A DNA stretch of 64,000 nt from Rhodobacteraceae bacterium HIMB11 (GCA_000472185.1 AVDB01000010.1:1-64000), one strand, 5' to 3'; shown: positions 18,655 through 27,754, counted from the stretch's first letter. The notes: generated by a model not told the origin, from the sequence alone. Made by a program: numbers and translations.

Positions 18655-19731
18655 TTATTCCGTTTTTGGATCTTTCCGAAAATTCTTGGCCAGCGCCGAA
18701 ATCATGAACACCGTTAGGGATATGCGCACCAGATGGTGCAATGTCACGACCGCTGGGTTGGCCGATAGGCTGAGCGCGATTAGGGACATTTCGGTAACGC
18801 CGCCTGGTGCAAATGATATCATGGATACCAGAAAGCTCATGTCCGTGACGCGGATCAGGATTAGACTGATCACAAAACTTAGCAGGATCATAAACCCAAC
18901 GCTGAGTATCGAGAGGCCAATCGCGCGTCTGATGGCCGAAAGCTGCATGCCCCCAAACCGACTGCCGAGTGCTGTTCCGATGACGACCTGCGCTATGATC
19001 ACAACCCATTGGGGCAGGGCAAGGGTTGCCAAACCACTTAATCCAATGGCGGCGGATGCAATCAACGGACCCATCAAATGCCCTGCAGGCAGGAATTTAC
19101 CGATCCACAATCCAACAGCCCCAACGGCGGCAGCGATCAACAAATCCTCCCAAAGGGGCAGGCCGCTGTCTTTGCCAGTTAGGACCAAACCCGCGGATGA
19201 TCCCACGGGTTCCCCCACCCAAAATGATACCAAAATGGGCACGGAACTTAGCGTTAGGATGATCCGCGTGAATTGCTGCATCGTCAGTAGGCGCACATCG
19301 CATCCTGCCTCTTCGCCCAAGGCGATGCTTTCCATCAAGCCACCGGGGGCAGAACAATAAAAGGCCGTTGCCCGATCATATCCGCCAAGGCGTTGAAACA
19401 CAGTCATATTAAATGCCTGTGCCGCTAGAATGAACAGAACAATGGCAATCAAACTGGGCCAATAGCTGGGCAAATTGCCAACGATGTCCCATGTGACTTG
19501 TGTCCCGATCATCAAACCAATGATGGCGATAAAAATCAGGCGAAAGCGTTTGGGAAACTGATATCCCGACGGAATGGTCGTGGGGCCTACCATCACAAAA
19601 ACCGCCGTCACCAACAGAGGTCCCAACATCCATGGCAGGGGCAGGGGCGTAAAACTGGCCGCACCCCAACCCGCGAACAGGCCAAGGATTAGGATCGCAG
19701 TGGTAAATATGACAGATGTAGGTAATTTCAT
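18655..19731 (-). CDS. AbrB-family membrane protein (AbrB duplication; 'ammonia monooxygenase' type)
   Basis: A 358-residue polytopic inner-membrane protein with about ten hydrophobic segments. Two related halves each start with a Pro-rich helix (LPWMLGPLLVTAVF and GHLMGPLIASAAIGL), the mark of the AbrB (PF05145) duplication. Conserved glycines GGLMESIALGEEAGCDVR and GGVTEMSLIALSL are visible. Start ATG 19729-19731 (MKLPTSVIFTTA); a longer frame reaches 19785. The function of the family is not known with certainty; the old label 'ammonia monooxygenase' is misleading. Confidence 0.85.
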   Translation of the reverse strand: MKLPTSVIFTTAILILGLFAGWGAASFTPLPLPWMLGPLLVTAVFVMVGPTTIPSGYQFPKRFRLIFIAIIGLMIGTQVTWDIVGNLPSYWPSLIAIVLFILAAQAFNMTVFQRLGGYDRATAFYCSAPGGLMESIALGEEAGCDVRLLTMQQFTRIILTLSSVPILVSFWVGEPVGSSAGLVLTGKDSGLPLWEDLLIAAAVGAVGLWIGKFLPAGHLMGPLIASAAIGLSGLATLALPQWVVIIAQVVIGTALGSRFGGMQLSAIRRAIGLSILSVGFMILLSFVISLILIRVTDMSFLVSMISFAPGGVTEMSLIALSLSANPAVVTLHHLVRISLTVFMISALAKNFRKDPKTE

Positions 19732-19802
19732 CCCCACCCTGATGCGCCTATTTTCAGGCGGTGTCAATTCGAAGGGGGGAATCACGCCTTATGCTGAGGC
19801 CG

Positions 19803-20015
19803 CTATTCTTCGCGCCCATGTTTGACCAAAAATGCATGAATTTCGGAACGTGAAGGATGATCGCATTCCAGCGCGAAGACATAGGCATGTGTTGCGTAAA
19901 AACAGGCGGCATCAATATCATCACTTGCCAATGCTGCCTGATGATACAGGACGCAAAGGCGGGCGGTGTCGCCCGCTGCATGCGCGTTTATTAGATCCTG
20001 ATCTGCGGGTATCAT
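19803..20015 (-). CDS. Small alpha-helical protein coupled to Rieske oxygenase
   Basis: A 70-residue protein (MIPADQDLINAHAAGDTARL at the start, FLVKHGREE at the end) rich in Ala/His/Asp and resembling one and a half TPR/SEL1-like helices. Its ATG overlaps the stop of the Rieske oxygenase (ATGA), which argues that it is a real, co-translated gene. No catalytic motif is seen; it may be an accessory or stability factor for the oxygenase, but that is inference. Confidence 0.65.
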   Translation of the reverse strand: MIPADQDLINAHAAGDTARLCVLYHQAALASDDIDAACFYATHAYVFALECDHPSRSEIHAFLVKHGREE

Positions 20016-21169
20016 TCCGCGGCGTTGGCCATTGCGCGGCGTTCGTTCACCTTACCCGCGACCCAATCGTGGAAACAATGCGTTGGGCCATCCATTGCAG
20101 GAGAGAACCGCCCACCGTCAAAGTTTACGCCATGGCGACCGCGCTGCATGCCCTCGACCACAAAAATATCCTCTTCAAAGACAACTTTCCACTGTTCGGT
20201 ATTTTTGGCCCGCAGATCTGCATCTGTTTCAGGGGTGGCGTAATAAAGGTGAATGTTTTCTTCGGTTTCCTCTGGCCCTTTGGGAACCAATACGATGGCA
20301 AAGGCATGATCGCGGTGCATCCCTAACAACACATTTGGATAGACTGAAATATATTCTGCCGCCGTATCCCATTTTGCGTGCAAATCTTCAAAATCCGCGA
20401 ACTTCGCGCCATTGGCGCCTTCGAGTTGGCGATAAACCAATGTGCCCTGACCCGAATAGGCGCCGTATTCTTCGATGTTGTAATGGTCTTCAAGACGCGA
20501 ATAGCTGTTCAAACCCGGGTGAACCCATGGCAGGTGATAGCTTTCGCAATAATTTTCAACGGCCAGTTTCCAGTTGGATTTCACGGACAAAACAAATTTG
20601 CTGTCGACGCCGCCGTGAAACAGGGGACGTTCAAATTCGGCCCAACGTTCCATCACGCGTTTCATGGCCACCTCAAATTCCGGGGCCTGTCCATCCACAT
20701 TCACCCACACAACATCGCGCCAAATGTGGCTGCGAATTTCGGTAAGGCCCAGTGTCGAACGATCCACATCCGGATGTGTGTTTTGACCTGGTCCACCAAC
20801 ATGGGGGGTGGAGACAAGTTTGCCTTCGGTTGAATAGCACCAGCTGTGATAGGGGCAGCGGATGGCACCCTCGATCTTGCGGGGTTCTTCCACCAAAATC
20901 ATCCCACGGTGGCGGCAAGTGTTTTGGAACACGCGCACCTGATCATTGCGATCACGCAGCAATAACAACGGCATGCCCATGAATGTAATTGGCTTGGCGT
21001 CCCCTGCCTCTGGTACATCAGCGGCAACAGCCAATCCCGCCCATTGACCAAATAGCAATGCATCACGTTCTTCTGCAAAAACAGCAGGGTCAATGTAATG
21101 CGCGTTTGGCAACCCATTTGCGGTGCTAAGGGGTTCTTTTACGCGGGATAGGTCCGTTAGATGTGCCAT
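20012..21169 (-). CDS. Rieske-type ring-hydroxylating/demethylating oxygenase, alpha subunit
   Basis: A 385-residue oxygenase component. The Rieske 2Fe-2S ligands are CRHRG (Cys-X-His) and CPYHSW (Cys-X2-His); the mononuclear iron site lies in ENYCESYHLPWVHPGL (two His) with a carboxylate in the C-terminal half. The overall form resembles GbcA/CntA-like enzymes that demethylate quaternary amines (glycine betaine, carnitine, stachydrine) as well as aromatic-ring dioxygenases; the substrate is not decided. No reductase gene is adjacent. Flanked by a HTH regulator upstream and a small coupled protein downstream, all on the same strand. Confidence 0.88.
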   Translation of the reverse strand: MAHLTDLSRVKEPLSTANGLPNAHYIDPAVFAEERDALLFGQWAGLAVAADVPEAGDAKPITFMGMPLLLLRDRNDQVRVFQNTCRHRGMILVEEPRKIEGAIRCPYHSWCYSTEGKLVSTPHVGGPGQNTHPDVDRSTLGLTEIRSHIWRDVVWVNVDGQAPEFEVAMKRVMERWAEFERPLFHGGVDSKFVLSVKSNWKLAVENYCESYHLPWVHPGLNSYSRLEDHYNIEEYGAYSGQGTLVYRQLEGANGAKFADFEDLHAKWDTAAEYISVYPNVLLGMHRDHAFAIVLVPKGPEETEENIHLYYATPETDADLRAKNTEQWKVVFEEDIFVVEGMQRGRHGVNFDGGRFSPAMDGPTHCFHDWVAGKVNERRAMANAAE

Positions 21170-21226
21170 GGAATCCTCTGATAGTCTTGGGATTATGGAT
21201 ATAATAGCACATTTTGGCGCACAGGC

Positions 21227-22102
21227 TTATCCGCGACTGTACTTTTCTAATTCCGACATCAAAGAGGATTTATTTAAAGGGACGGTCCAGCAACAGCAAC
21301 GCCTTGTGATAACTGGGCAATTCATCCACGCTGCCAGTCCGGATTTGCGCGCTGTTGCAAGCACCTGATCCGAAAACTGACCCAGATATTGATAGACCAT
21401 GCGCGAGGCACGTGATGTGGTGGTGAATTCCCGCGATGTGCGCACCGCATCGCCTTTCCAATAGTTGTTTTCAAAGGAGAGTACGGGGGCCACGAAATTA
21501 ATGGATCCTGTCATAAACCGCCTGCGCGACACCAACATGCCAAGCCCCGTATCCATCGCCAAAACCATGCCCCGAAATTCGCGGGCGTACTTGTCAATCG
21601 GCAGCGATTGTTTGTGCATTTCTGATATCGGTTCGCGCCCTGTGATATATGTCATTCCATCTTTGCGATAAACATGCACGATGCCTTGGATGAACGTGTC
21701 GGGATAGATAAAGCTGTGGCGCGAAAGCACATAGAATCTAGAGGGAAACAAATGTTCAGGCACATTGCCTGGGCGCATGTTTAGAAATTCATGTAATCCG
21801 TAAAATGCCTGTGCATTGGATGGGTCATTTATTAATTCAGATAACGGTTGTAATAAAATCCGCGCATCCAGTCCGAAATGTATGCATATTTTTTGCAAAA
21901 TATCTGGCCGCGGAAAGCTTTCGTCCTCAATGTAGCGGTTAAATTGGGTGCGGTTCAAAGAAAGTTCGCGGCACAGTGCCGACACATTCGGCGGCGCCCC
22001 CATCAGTTCCTTTAGGTTCTGAGAGAAAACCGCGCTAATATCCGCAGGATAGCGGTCTTGACCTGCATCGTTGGGCATTGTCGTAGTCGTTCCATCGTTC
22101 AT
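21227..22102 (-). CDS. XRE-like transcriptional regulator, probably frameshifted near its end
   Basis: A 291-codon open frame with an N-terminal Cro/CI-type helix-turn-helix at about 38-75 (VSALCRELSLNRTQFNRYI, FPRPDILQKICIHFGLDAR) and a long C-terminal sensor region. After LATARKSGLAA the frame gives a Cys/Arg-rich tail (ITRRCCCWTVPLNK) that does not look like protein. The +1 frame gives DELPSYHKALLLLDRPFK and a stop at 21270-21272, which does. A one-base deletion near 21325-21335 therefore probably replaced the last 20 residues. It lies just upstream of the Rieske gene, so it is the candidate regulator for it. Confidence 0.75.
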   Translation of the reverse strand: MNDGTTTTMPNDAGQDRYPADISAVFSQNLKELMGAPPNVSALCRELSLNRTQFNRYIEDESFPRPDILQKICIHFGLDARILLQPLSELINDPSNAQAFYGLHEFLNMRPGNVPEHLFPSRFYVLSRHSFIYPDTFIQGIVHVYRKDGMTYITGREPISEMHKQSLPIDKYAREFRGMVLAMDTGLGMLVSRRRFMTGSINFVAPVLSFENNYWKGDAVRTSREFTTTSRASRMVYQYLGQFSDQVLATARKSGLAAWMNCPVITRRCCCWTVPLNKSSLMSELEKYSRG

Positions 22103-22317
22103 ATGTTGTCATGCCGTGCGCCCAGTACCAAAACACGAAAAACAAGAAAAATGGGGCCGCAGCCATAAGCTGTAGCCTAAGAAAGTGCCGAACTTTCAAT
22201 GCCCGTACAAGCGTATTGACGGGTTTTGATTTGTTTTGCAGCAGTGTTGCTACAAAGGCAGACCAATTAACAATCTTGGGTTGTTATGGGTTTGTTTTGT
22301 GATGAAAATATGTGCAA

Positions 22318-22896
22318 TCAGTCGGGCTGCGCCGTTTCCATGCCGCGCGAAAGTGCGGCCACACCCGTGCGTGCCATTTCGGTCAAACCAAGAGGGCGCA
22401 TCAAATCGGCGAATGCGTCGATTTTGTCAGGTGTGCCCGTGATTTGGAAAACAAAACTATCTAACGTGCTATCAACCACTTGGGCGCGGAAGATATCTGC
22501 CAATCGCAAGGCTTCGACACGTTTGTCACCTGATCCTGCAACCTTGATCAGCGCCAGTTCACGTTCAACTGCCGCCCCTTCGACGGTCAGGTCGTGGACC
22601 TCATGCACAGGAACAATACGGCCCAACTGCGCCTTGATCTGTTCAATCACGGCGGGTGTGCCAGTGGTGACAATGGTGATGCGGCTTAGGTGGCCTTGAT
22701 GGTCCACTTCGGCAACTGTCAGGCTTTCGATGTTATAACCACGGCCTGAAAATAAACCAATGACGCGGGCCAATACGCCCGCTTCGTTATCGACGATAAC
22801 CGCCAGCGTATGTGTTTCGATTTCGTCGCCAAAATTCGCACGCAGGTTATAGGCCGAATGCTTGGTCGACCCTTTTTTGATTTTCAATGCTGACAT
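22318..22896 (-). CDS. ilvH: Acetolactate synthase small (regulatory) subunit
   Basis: A 192-residue regulatory subunit that confers valine feedback control on IlvB. The N-terminal ACT domain reads THTLAVIVDNEAGVLARVIG and FSGRGYNIESLTVAEVD; the C-terminal ALS_ss domain includes RELALIKVAG and PDKIDAFADLMRPLG. It follows ilvB by 11 bases in one operon under the attenuator described separately. The next 215 bases downstream (22103-22317) hold nothing I can name. Confidence 0.95.
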   Translation of the reverse strand: MSALKIKKGSTKHSAYNLRANFGDEIETHTLAVIVDNEAGVLARVIGLFSGRGYNIESLTVAEVDHQGHLSRITIVTTGTPAVIEQIKAQLGRIVPVHEVHDLTVEGAAVERELALIKVAGSGDKRVEALRLADIFRAQVVDSTLDSFVFQITGTPDKIDAFADLMRPLGLTEMARTGVAALSRGMETAQPD

Positions 22897-22907
22897 GCCC
22901 TTATTCC

Positions 22908-24665
22908 TTATACCAATACCGCGCCTGATGTGCCGATTGCATCCTTCGTGCTGGCTTCGCCCAACAACATTTTGTTGTGGGGTTCGCCTGATGGGATCAT
23001 CGGGAAGCAGTTTTCATGCTTTTCAACCAAACAATCAAAGATCACAGGGCCATCATAGTTCAGCATTTCCATGATCGCATCGTCCAGATCGGCAGGATCA
23101 CTGCACAAAATCCCTTTGGCACCAAAGGCTTCCGCCAATTTCACGAAATCAGGCAGCGCATCGGACCAGGAATGCGAGTAGCGTTCGCCGTGCAACAATT
23201 CCTGCCACTGACGCACCATTCCCAGACGTTCGTTGTTCAAAATGAATTGTTTCACGGGCAATCGATATTGGATTGCGGTGCCCATTTCCTGCATGTTCAT
23301 GAGCCAAGATGCTTCGCCCGCAACATTGACGACCAAGGCATCAGGATGCGCAATTTGCACACCAATTGAAGCAGGGAACCCATATCCCATTGTGCCCAAT
23401 CCGCCTGATGTCATCCATTGGTTTGGATTTTCGAAGCCCAGATATTGTGCGGCCCACATTTGGTGTTGGCCCACTTCTGTACAGATAAAGCGATCTTTGC
23501 GGTGTTTGGTCAGTTTCTCCAAACGTGCCAGCGCATGCTGTGGTTTGATTGTGCTGCCTTTTTGTTCGAACTTTAGGCATTTTACTTTTTGCCAATCTTC
23601 AATCTCGGCCCACCATTTTTGCAGACCGCTCGCGTTCACTTTGCGCCCGCGCGATTTCCAAATCTTCAGTATATCTTCCAGAACATGGGCAACATCACCG
23701 ATGATCGGAATATCAACTTGGATCACCTTGTTGATTGACGAGGGGTCAATGTCTATATGTGCCTTTTTCGATTTCGGGCTAAACGCATCAATGCGGCCTG
23801 TGATACGGTCATCAAAGCGCGCGCCAATGTTGATCATCAGATCGCAATCATGCATGGCCAAGTTCGCCTCATATAGGCCGTGCATGCCCAACATGCCCAA
23901 CCAATTTTTCCCAGAGGCAGGATAAGAGCCAAGGCCCATCAAAGTGGATGTGATTGGGAAACCCGTTGCATCTACCAATTCGCGCAATAACTGGCTGGCG
24001 GCAGGGCCAGAGTTGATGACGCCGCCACCTGTGTAAAACACGGGGCGCTCAGCCTTTTCCATGGCCTCGACCAATTTGGTGATCTGTTCAATATCACCTT
24101 TGACCTTGGGGGCGTAATGCGCCGTCTTGGCTTTTTGTTTTTCTTGATATGCGGCGGATGCGAATTGAACATCTTTGGGGATGTCCACCAACACAGGACC
24201 CGGGCGACCCGATGTGGCCACGTGGAAGGCCTCATGAATGGTTGAGGATAGGTTTGCGGTGTCTTTCACCAACCAGTTGTGTTTTGTACACGGACGCGTG
24301 ATGCCGATTGTGTCGGCCTCTTGGAACGCGTCTGAGCCGATCATAAATGTCGGCACCTGACCGGTCAAAACAACCAATGGAATGCTGTCGAGGAGGGCAT
24401 CGGTCAGGCCTGTAACCGCGTTTGTTGCGCCGGGGCCAGATGTCACCAAAACAACGCCTGGTTTGCCCGTTGAACGTGCATATCCTTCGGCCGCGTGAAC
24501 GGCACCCTGTTCGTGACGCACCAGAATATGGCGAATGTCATTTTGTTGGAAAATCTCGTCATAGATCGGTAGCACCGCCCCACCAGGATACCCAAATACG
24601 GTATCGACACCCTGATCCTTCAAGGCTTGGACGATCATTTTTGCTCCGGTCATTTGGCGTGTCAT
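22908..24665 (-). CDS. ilvB: Acetolactate synthase large (catalytic) subunit
   Basis: A 585-residue thiamine-diphosphate enzyme making acetolactate or acetohydroxybutyrate for Val, Leu and Ile. Visible: the catalytic Glu region [36 protein letters not shown], and the ThDP motif region [20 protein letters not shown] (usual GDGSF is replaced by AGEAS). I chose ATG 24663-24665 ([12 protein letters not shown]), preceded by ACGGAG; an in-frame GTG at 24686 is less well placed. Expression is probably controlled by attenuation in the upstream leader. Confidence 0.95.
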   Translation of the reverse strand: MTRQMTGAKMIVQALKDQGVDTVFGYPGGAVLPIYDEIFQQNDIRHILVRHEQGAVHAAEGYARSTGKPGVVLVTSGPGATNAVTGLTDALLDSIPLVVLTGQVPTFMIGSDAFQEADTIGITRPCTKHNWLVKDTANLSSTIHEAFHVATSGRPGPVLVDIPKDVQFASAAYQEKQKAKTAHYAPKVKGDIEQITKLVEAMEKAERPVFYTGGGVINSGPAASQLLRELVDATGFPITSTLMGLGSYPASGKNWLGMLGMHGLYEANLAMHDCDLMINIGARFDDRITGRIDAFSPKSKKAHIDIDPSSINKVIQVDIPIIGDVAHVLEDILKIWKSRGRKVNASGLQKWWAEIEDWQKVKCLKFEQKGSTIKPQHALARLEKLTKHRKDRFICTEVGQHQMWAAQYLGFENPNQWMTSGGLGTMGYGFPASIGVQIAHPDALVVNVAGEASWLMNMQEMGTAIQYRLPVKQFILNNERLGMVRQWQELLHGERYSHSWSDALPDFVKLAEAFGAKGILCSDPADLDDAIMEMLNYDGPVIFDCLVEKHENCFPMIPSGEPHNKMLLGEASTKDAIGTSGAVLV

Positions 24666-24707
24666 TGTTATTCGCTCCGTTTTCACCAGCAGGTTCTGTT
24701 TCGCATT

Positions 24708-24776
24708 AAAAAAGCCCCCGATTTTGGCGGGGGCGCATGGGGTCTCCGTAATGGTGACGTTACCGACCCATGCGCC
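24708..24776 (-). promoter_or_regulatory. ilv attenuator: competing hairpins and terminator
   Basis: On the reverse strand a GC stem CCCCCG/CGGGGG followed by CTTTTTT (24708-24735) forms an intrinsic terminator about 40 bases before ilvB. Just upstream, the arms at 24765-24776 (GGCGCATGGGTC on the reverse strand) and 24732-24744 (GACCCCATGCGCC) pair strongly, and the second arm overlaps the terminator stem, so the two structures exclude each other. A short inner palindrome GTAACGTCACCATTAC sits in the loop. With the leader peptide this is the architecture of ribosome-mediated attenuation. Confidence 0.85.
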
Positions 24777-24807
24777 TTATAACCACGACGTTCAGCACAT
24801 CAAACAT
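24760..24807 (-). CDS. ilvL: ilv operon leader peptide
   Basis: A 15-residue open frame, [15 protein letters not shown], with AAGGAG seven bases before its ATG. Six of the 15 residues are Val, Leu or Ile (V4, L5, V7, V8, V9, I10), clustered in the middle as expected for a ribosome-stalling control peptide. Its stop falls inside the first arm of the hairpin that competes with the terminator. Stalling at the Val/Ile codons would leave that arm free or covered and change terminator formation. Confidence 0.85.
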   Translation of the reverse strand: MFDVLNVVVIRRMGR

Positions 24808-25127
24808 CAAAGGACTCCTTATCTCTTATCGCGCACATTATGGGGGTGGATAGGGGAGGTCAACCGCGAAAATGACAGAAAATGAAAAGAAAATTGCAAA
24901 AATCTTTTCATTTATTGCGTGTGCAACTGCGAAATTGAAATTTTATCCGTGAGTGCGTGGTTTTGGCTCCAAAATATTGGGAAAGCTGCCAAGCACCGTG
25001 ACGATCACGCACCGATTACGATTGTGATGCTACGAAAATGCCTGGATCACCTTTTACACGACTTTTAAGATCAGGACATACAAAAACCATACCTATACCA
25101 GAGCAACTGGATTTTGATCCGTCAGTT

Positions 25128-25260
25128 CTTGGAACCCAGCCAATCGTCAGATTGGCAAGGCGCTGCCCGCTCCGTCAAACCGAAAGTTTTCCTACGGCGA
25201 AACAGGCGGTGCCTTCGTTGCCACCTCGGACAGCTTGGGTTCTGCTCCAACCCGTTACAT
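25128..25260. repeat. Dispersed intergenic repeat, family B-like copy 3 (divergent)
   Basis: Contains GCCCGCTCCGTCAAACCGAAAG and CGGCGAAACAGGCGGTGCCTTCGTTGCC-like blocks that match the inner hairpin of copy 1 (GTCAAACCG...TTCGGCAAAACAGG) and the GGCTTCGTTGCC of copy 2. Flanking GAACCCA and TGGGTTC are perfect complements. The rest of the 24.8-25.4 kb spacer shows no gene. Confidence 0.5.
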
Positions 25261-25360
25261 ATGGGATCAAAATCTAGGCTGATCGGAATACCCATCTGAT
25301 AGAAGCAATGAAATGTTGTTAGAAGTACAGGTTTTAGATTGGCTGCATCTCATCACCGCC

Positions 25361-25401
25361 AAAAAAGAAACCCGCCAAATCCGTGGGATCGGGCGGGTTC
25401 C
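25361..25401 (-). terminator. Terminator after rplI
   Basis: On the reverse strand GAACCCGCCC...GGCGGGTTTC with a 14-base loop is followed by TTTTTTGG. It starts about 27 bases past the rplI stop and most likely ends the rpsF-rpsR-rplI transcript. Confidence 0.8.
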
Positions 25402-25427
25402 AAATTTTCTGTGCTAGAAGAGGACGC

Positions 25428-26036
25428 TTAGGCGTTGTCCTCTGGTGTTGCAACAGGACCTTCGTCGACGTCATCAGAGGCCGCGCCGCCGATATCGTCG
25501 AACAATTCTGCAATCTCGAATTCTGCCGCTGCTTCTTCTTCAGCTGCCAATTCTTGGATTGATTTGCCTGATGCTTGTAGTTCTGCTTCTTCCATTGAGC
25601 GTGCAACGTTCATGACGATTGTTGCAGACACTTCTGGGTGAAGTTTCACAGACATTTCGTGTAGGCCAAGCTCTTTGATCGGGTTGATCAAAGACACTTG
25701 TTTACGATCAACGCTGAAACCTGCTTCTGTTGCTGTTTCGGCGGCGTCACGTGGTGTGACAGAACCGTAAAGCGCGCCTGAGTCAGAGGCAGAGCGAATC
25801 ACGATGAACTGTTGGCCGTCCAACTTCGCCGCGAGATCGTCTGCTTCTTTCTTGGTTTCAAGGTTGCGTGCCTCAAGCTGCGCTTTTTGTGCTTCAAATG
25901 CTTTTACGTTTGCATCTGATGCTGTTTGCGCTTTGCCCTGTGGCAAAAGAAAGTTGCGTGCATAGCCTGGTTTTACATCAACGATGTCGCCCATTTGGCC
26001 CAATTTCGCAACGCGTTCTAGAAGGATAACTTGCAT
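25428..26036 (-). CDS. rplI: 50S ribosomal protein bL9
   Basis: A 202-residue bL9 starting [20 protein letters not shown] with [16 protein letters not shown], the N-terminal rRNA-binding domain, then the central helix and the C-terminal domain. The long acidic alanine-rich C-terminal tail (about residues 165-202) is typical of Rhodobacterales. It is the third gene of the rpsF-rpsR-rplI operon, 10 bases after rpsR. Confidence 0.97.
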   Translation of the reverse strand: MQVILLERVAKLGQMGDIVDVKPGYARNFLLPQGKAQTASDANVKAFEAQKAQLEARNLETKKEADDLAAKLDGQQFIVIRSASDSGALYGSVTPRDAAETATEAGFSVDRKQVSLINPIKELGLHEMSVKLHPEVSATIVMNVARSMEEAELQASGKSIQELAAEEEAAAEFEIAELFDDIGGAASDDVDEGPVATPEDNA

Positions 26037-26046
26037 GTCTCTCTCC

Positions 26047-26274
26047 TTAGTTCACGGAATAGGGCAATAGCGCCAAGAAGCGTGCACGTTTGATTGCGCG
26101 CGCCAATTCACGTTGTTTCTTGGCAGAAACAGCAGTGATGCGTGATGGAACAATTTTGCCGCGCTCTGAGATATAGCGCTGAAGCAATTTTGTATCTTTG
26201 TAATCGATCTTTGGTGCATTCTCACCGGAGAATGGGCAGACCTTACGACGGCGGAAAAATGGTTTATTTGCCAT
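26047..26274 (-). CDS. rpsR: 30S ribosomal protein bS18
   Basis: A 75-residue bS18 (start [20 protein letters not shown], middle [20 protein letters not shown]). It forms a heterodimer with bS6 on the 30S platform, consistent with its place directly after rpsF with a 17-base gap. Confidence 0.97.
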   Translation of the reverse strand: MANKPFFRRRKVCPFSGENAPKIDYKDTKLLQRYISERGKIVPSRITAVSAKKQRELARAIKRARFLALLPYSVN

Positions 26275-26291
26275 TGGTTAGCATCCTTTCC

Positions 26292-26648
26292 TTACGCGCG
26301 GCGCTCACGGCGTTCGCCGCGGTCATCACGTTTTTGCATTTGAACGGATGGGCCCTCTTGGTGGGCGTCAACCCTGATGGTCATAACGCGCATAACGTCT
26401 TCGTGCAGACGCATCAGGCGTTCCATTTCCTGAACCGCAGCTGCAGGGCTGTCTGTGCGCATCATTGCATAGTGACCCTTGCGGTTTTTGTTGATTTTGT
26501 AGGCCATCGTTTTCACACCCCAGTATTCAGATTCAAGGACGTCGCCGCCGTTGTCTTTCAATACTGTTGAGAAGTGTTCAACCAGGCCTTCGGCTTGCGC
26601 GTTGGACAAGTCCTGACGCGAAATAAAGACATGCTCATAAAGGGGCAT
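26292..26648 (-). CDS. rpsF: 30S ribosomal protein bS6
   Basis: A 118-residue bS6 starting MPLYEHVFISRQDLSNAQAE, with an Arg/Glu-rich tail (RDDRGERRERRA). I used ATG 26646-26648, which has GGAG six bases upstream; an ATG 15 bases earlier (MIGAN) overlaps that Shine-Dalgarno and is less likely. First gene of the operon; its promoter region contains no clear S6:S18 regulatory structure that I can identify. Confidence 0.96.
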   Translation of the reverse strand: MPLYEHVFISRQDLSNAQAEGLVEHFSTVLKDNGGDVLESEYWGVKTMAYKINKNRKGHYAMMRTDSPAAAVQEMERLMRLHEDVMRVMTIRVDAHQEGPSVQMQKRDDRGERRERRA

Positions 26649-26842
26649 GTTGGCTCCAATCATGTTAGGCGGGTTTCACAAGGTGGCGTTTCTCTTCTGC
26701 GACCACCCACGAGGGACACCGCAAGACAAATTCTTTGCAGAAGATGCGTCCTTTTACAGGATTTCAGGCAGAGTTCAAGTTCTCAAAACAGTGGCATGCA
26801 ATGATGACATCTAAATAATACCCGATCCTCTGCAAGACAAGT

Positions 26843-27035
26843 GGAGCACTGCCTGGGTAGACGCAAAAAGATGGCGGTGCAAAGTGTATAGGTTCCGATC
26901 AAAGAGCCAAAGTTTCAAAGCGTTGAAAGGGTGTAAGCGCCTGCCAGGGGGGCAGGCAGGCGCTCCTCGGCGGTGCCGTCGGGTGGAACATGATGCTCAG
27001 GTTTTCGCATTATGCGCGAGTCTATGAAAACAATT
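26843..27035 (-). repeat. Dispersed intergenic repeat family A, copy 2 (inverted)
   Basis: Reverse complement of the repeat at 18310-18490. Landmarks on the plus strand: CTGGGTAGACGCA, AGCCAAAGTTTCAAAGCGTTG, AGGGTGTAAGCGCCTGCC, a perfect short hairpin of GCCTGCC type, CGGCGGTGCCGTCGGGTGG and TTCGCATTATGCG. Spaced about 200 bases upstream of rpsF. The two copies differ at many positions yet keep both hairpins, including paired changes in the stems. Confidence 0.7.
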
Positions 27036-27112
27036 CCTAATCTTTTTTTAGATTGGTCAGATTTGCGCCGCAATCCGTTTCAAAACCTGATCACAGGTAA
27101 GGGAGCAGCGAG

Positions 27113-27339
27113 ATGACATTGATCGACAGGACAGAACGTCAAACCTACGAGGATGTGGTAGTTCAAGGCGGAGGTTGGATCATCAAGGGCCTTTTCGGGT
27201 GGCGCTTGTGTTATCCGCTGTGGGTGTTTGGGGGCCGTTTGCCCCTGCACCTGACACTTTCACGTTGGTGATCCAACTCGCCGCTTCCACCCTTTTGCTA
27301 ATTGCGGGATCAGGTGTGCTGTTTGCGCGCAAGGATTGA
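27113..27339 (+). pseudogene. Possible degraded small membrane-protein gene
   Basis: An ATG frame with AAGGGAG upstream encodes 52 codons (MTLIDRTERQTYEDVVVQGG...) and stops at 27269-27271. From about 27200 a different frame reads as a good hydrophobic protein, ALVLSAVGVWGPFAPAPDTF and then LVIQLAASTLLLIAGSGVLF, ending at TGA 27337-27339. The simplest reading is one small two-helix membrane protein split by a frameshift near 27180-27200. No family is recognised. The remaining sequence 27340-27448 is the bactofilin promoter region. Confidence 0.4.
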
Positions 27340-27448
27340 TGCACTTAATTGCGCTGATTTGCGCCAAAGATGTAATTTGCCTTGCAGTTTTCATTAAATT
27401 TCAGTTCACTCAGCCCCAACGCAAAATAAGCTGAGGGAGCGTGCCGAG

Positions 27449-27754
27449 ATGGCAAAGACATATTTAAGTTCTGATTTGAAATTGGAAGGGAATATTAAAT
27501 CCCAAGGCGACATCGAAATTGATGGCGCGGTAAAGGGCCAAGTGGCCGCTAAATCTGTGAATGTTTTAGGTTCAGGCTCGGTCGATGGATCGGTGTCCTC
27601 TGACTCCCTTGCTGTTGAGGGGATGGTTGACGGCAGCGTGAACACCAATGATCTGTCCATTGCAGCAACGGGTCAGATTAAGGCAGATGTGGTTTATCAA
27701 TCCATCGCAACTGCCAAAGGTGCCAAAGTGGAAGGCACTCTAAAAACGAAATAA
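27449..27754 (+). CDS. Bactofilin-family polymer-forming protein
   Basis: A 101-residue, almost all-beta protein with the periodic Gly/Val pattern of a DUF583 right-handed beta-helix (SSDLKLEGNIKSQGDIEIDG, AVKGQVAAKSVNVLGSGSVD). Bactofilins polymerise without nucleotide into cytoskeletal filaments at the membrane. The protein is short with minimal tails and no membrane anchor. Divergent in context: it is followed directly by a terminator shared with the convergent corrinoid activator gene. Confidence 0.85.
   Translation: MAKTYLSSDLKLEGNIKSQGDIEIDGAVKGQVAAKSVNVLGSGSVDGSVSSDSLAVEGMVDGSVNTNDLSIAATGQIKADVVYQSIATAKGAKVEGTLKTK

Noticed and set aside
18341-27000. CRISPR array from the repeated hairpins.
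   Set aside because: Only two distant copies of about 180 bases, no regular short repeat-spacer unit and no cas genes.
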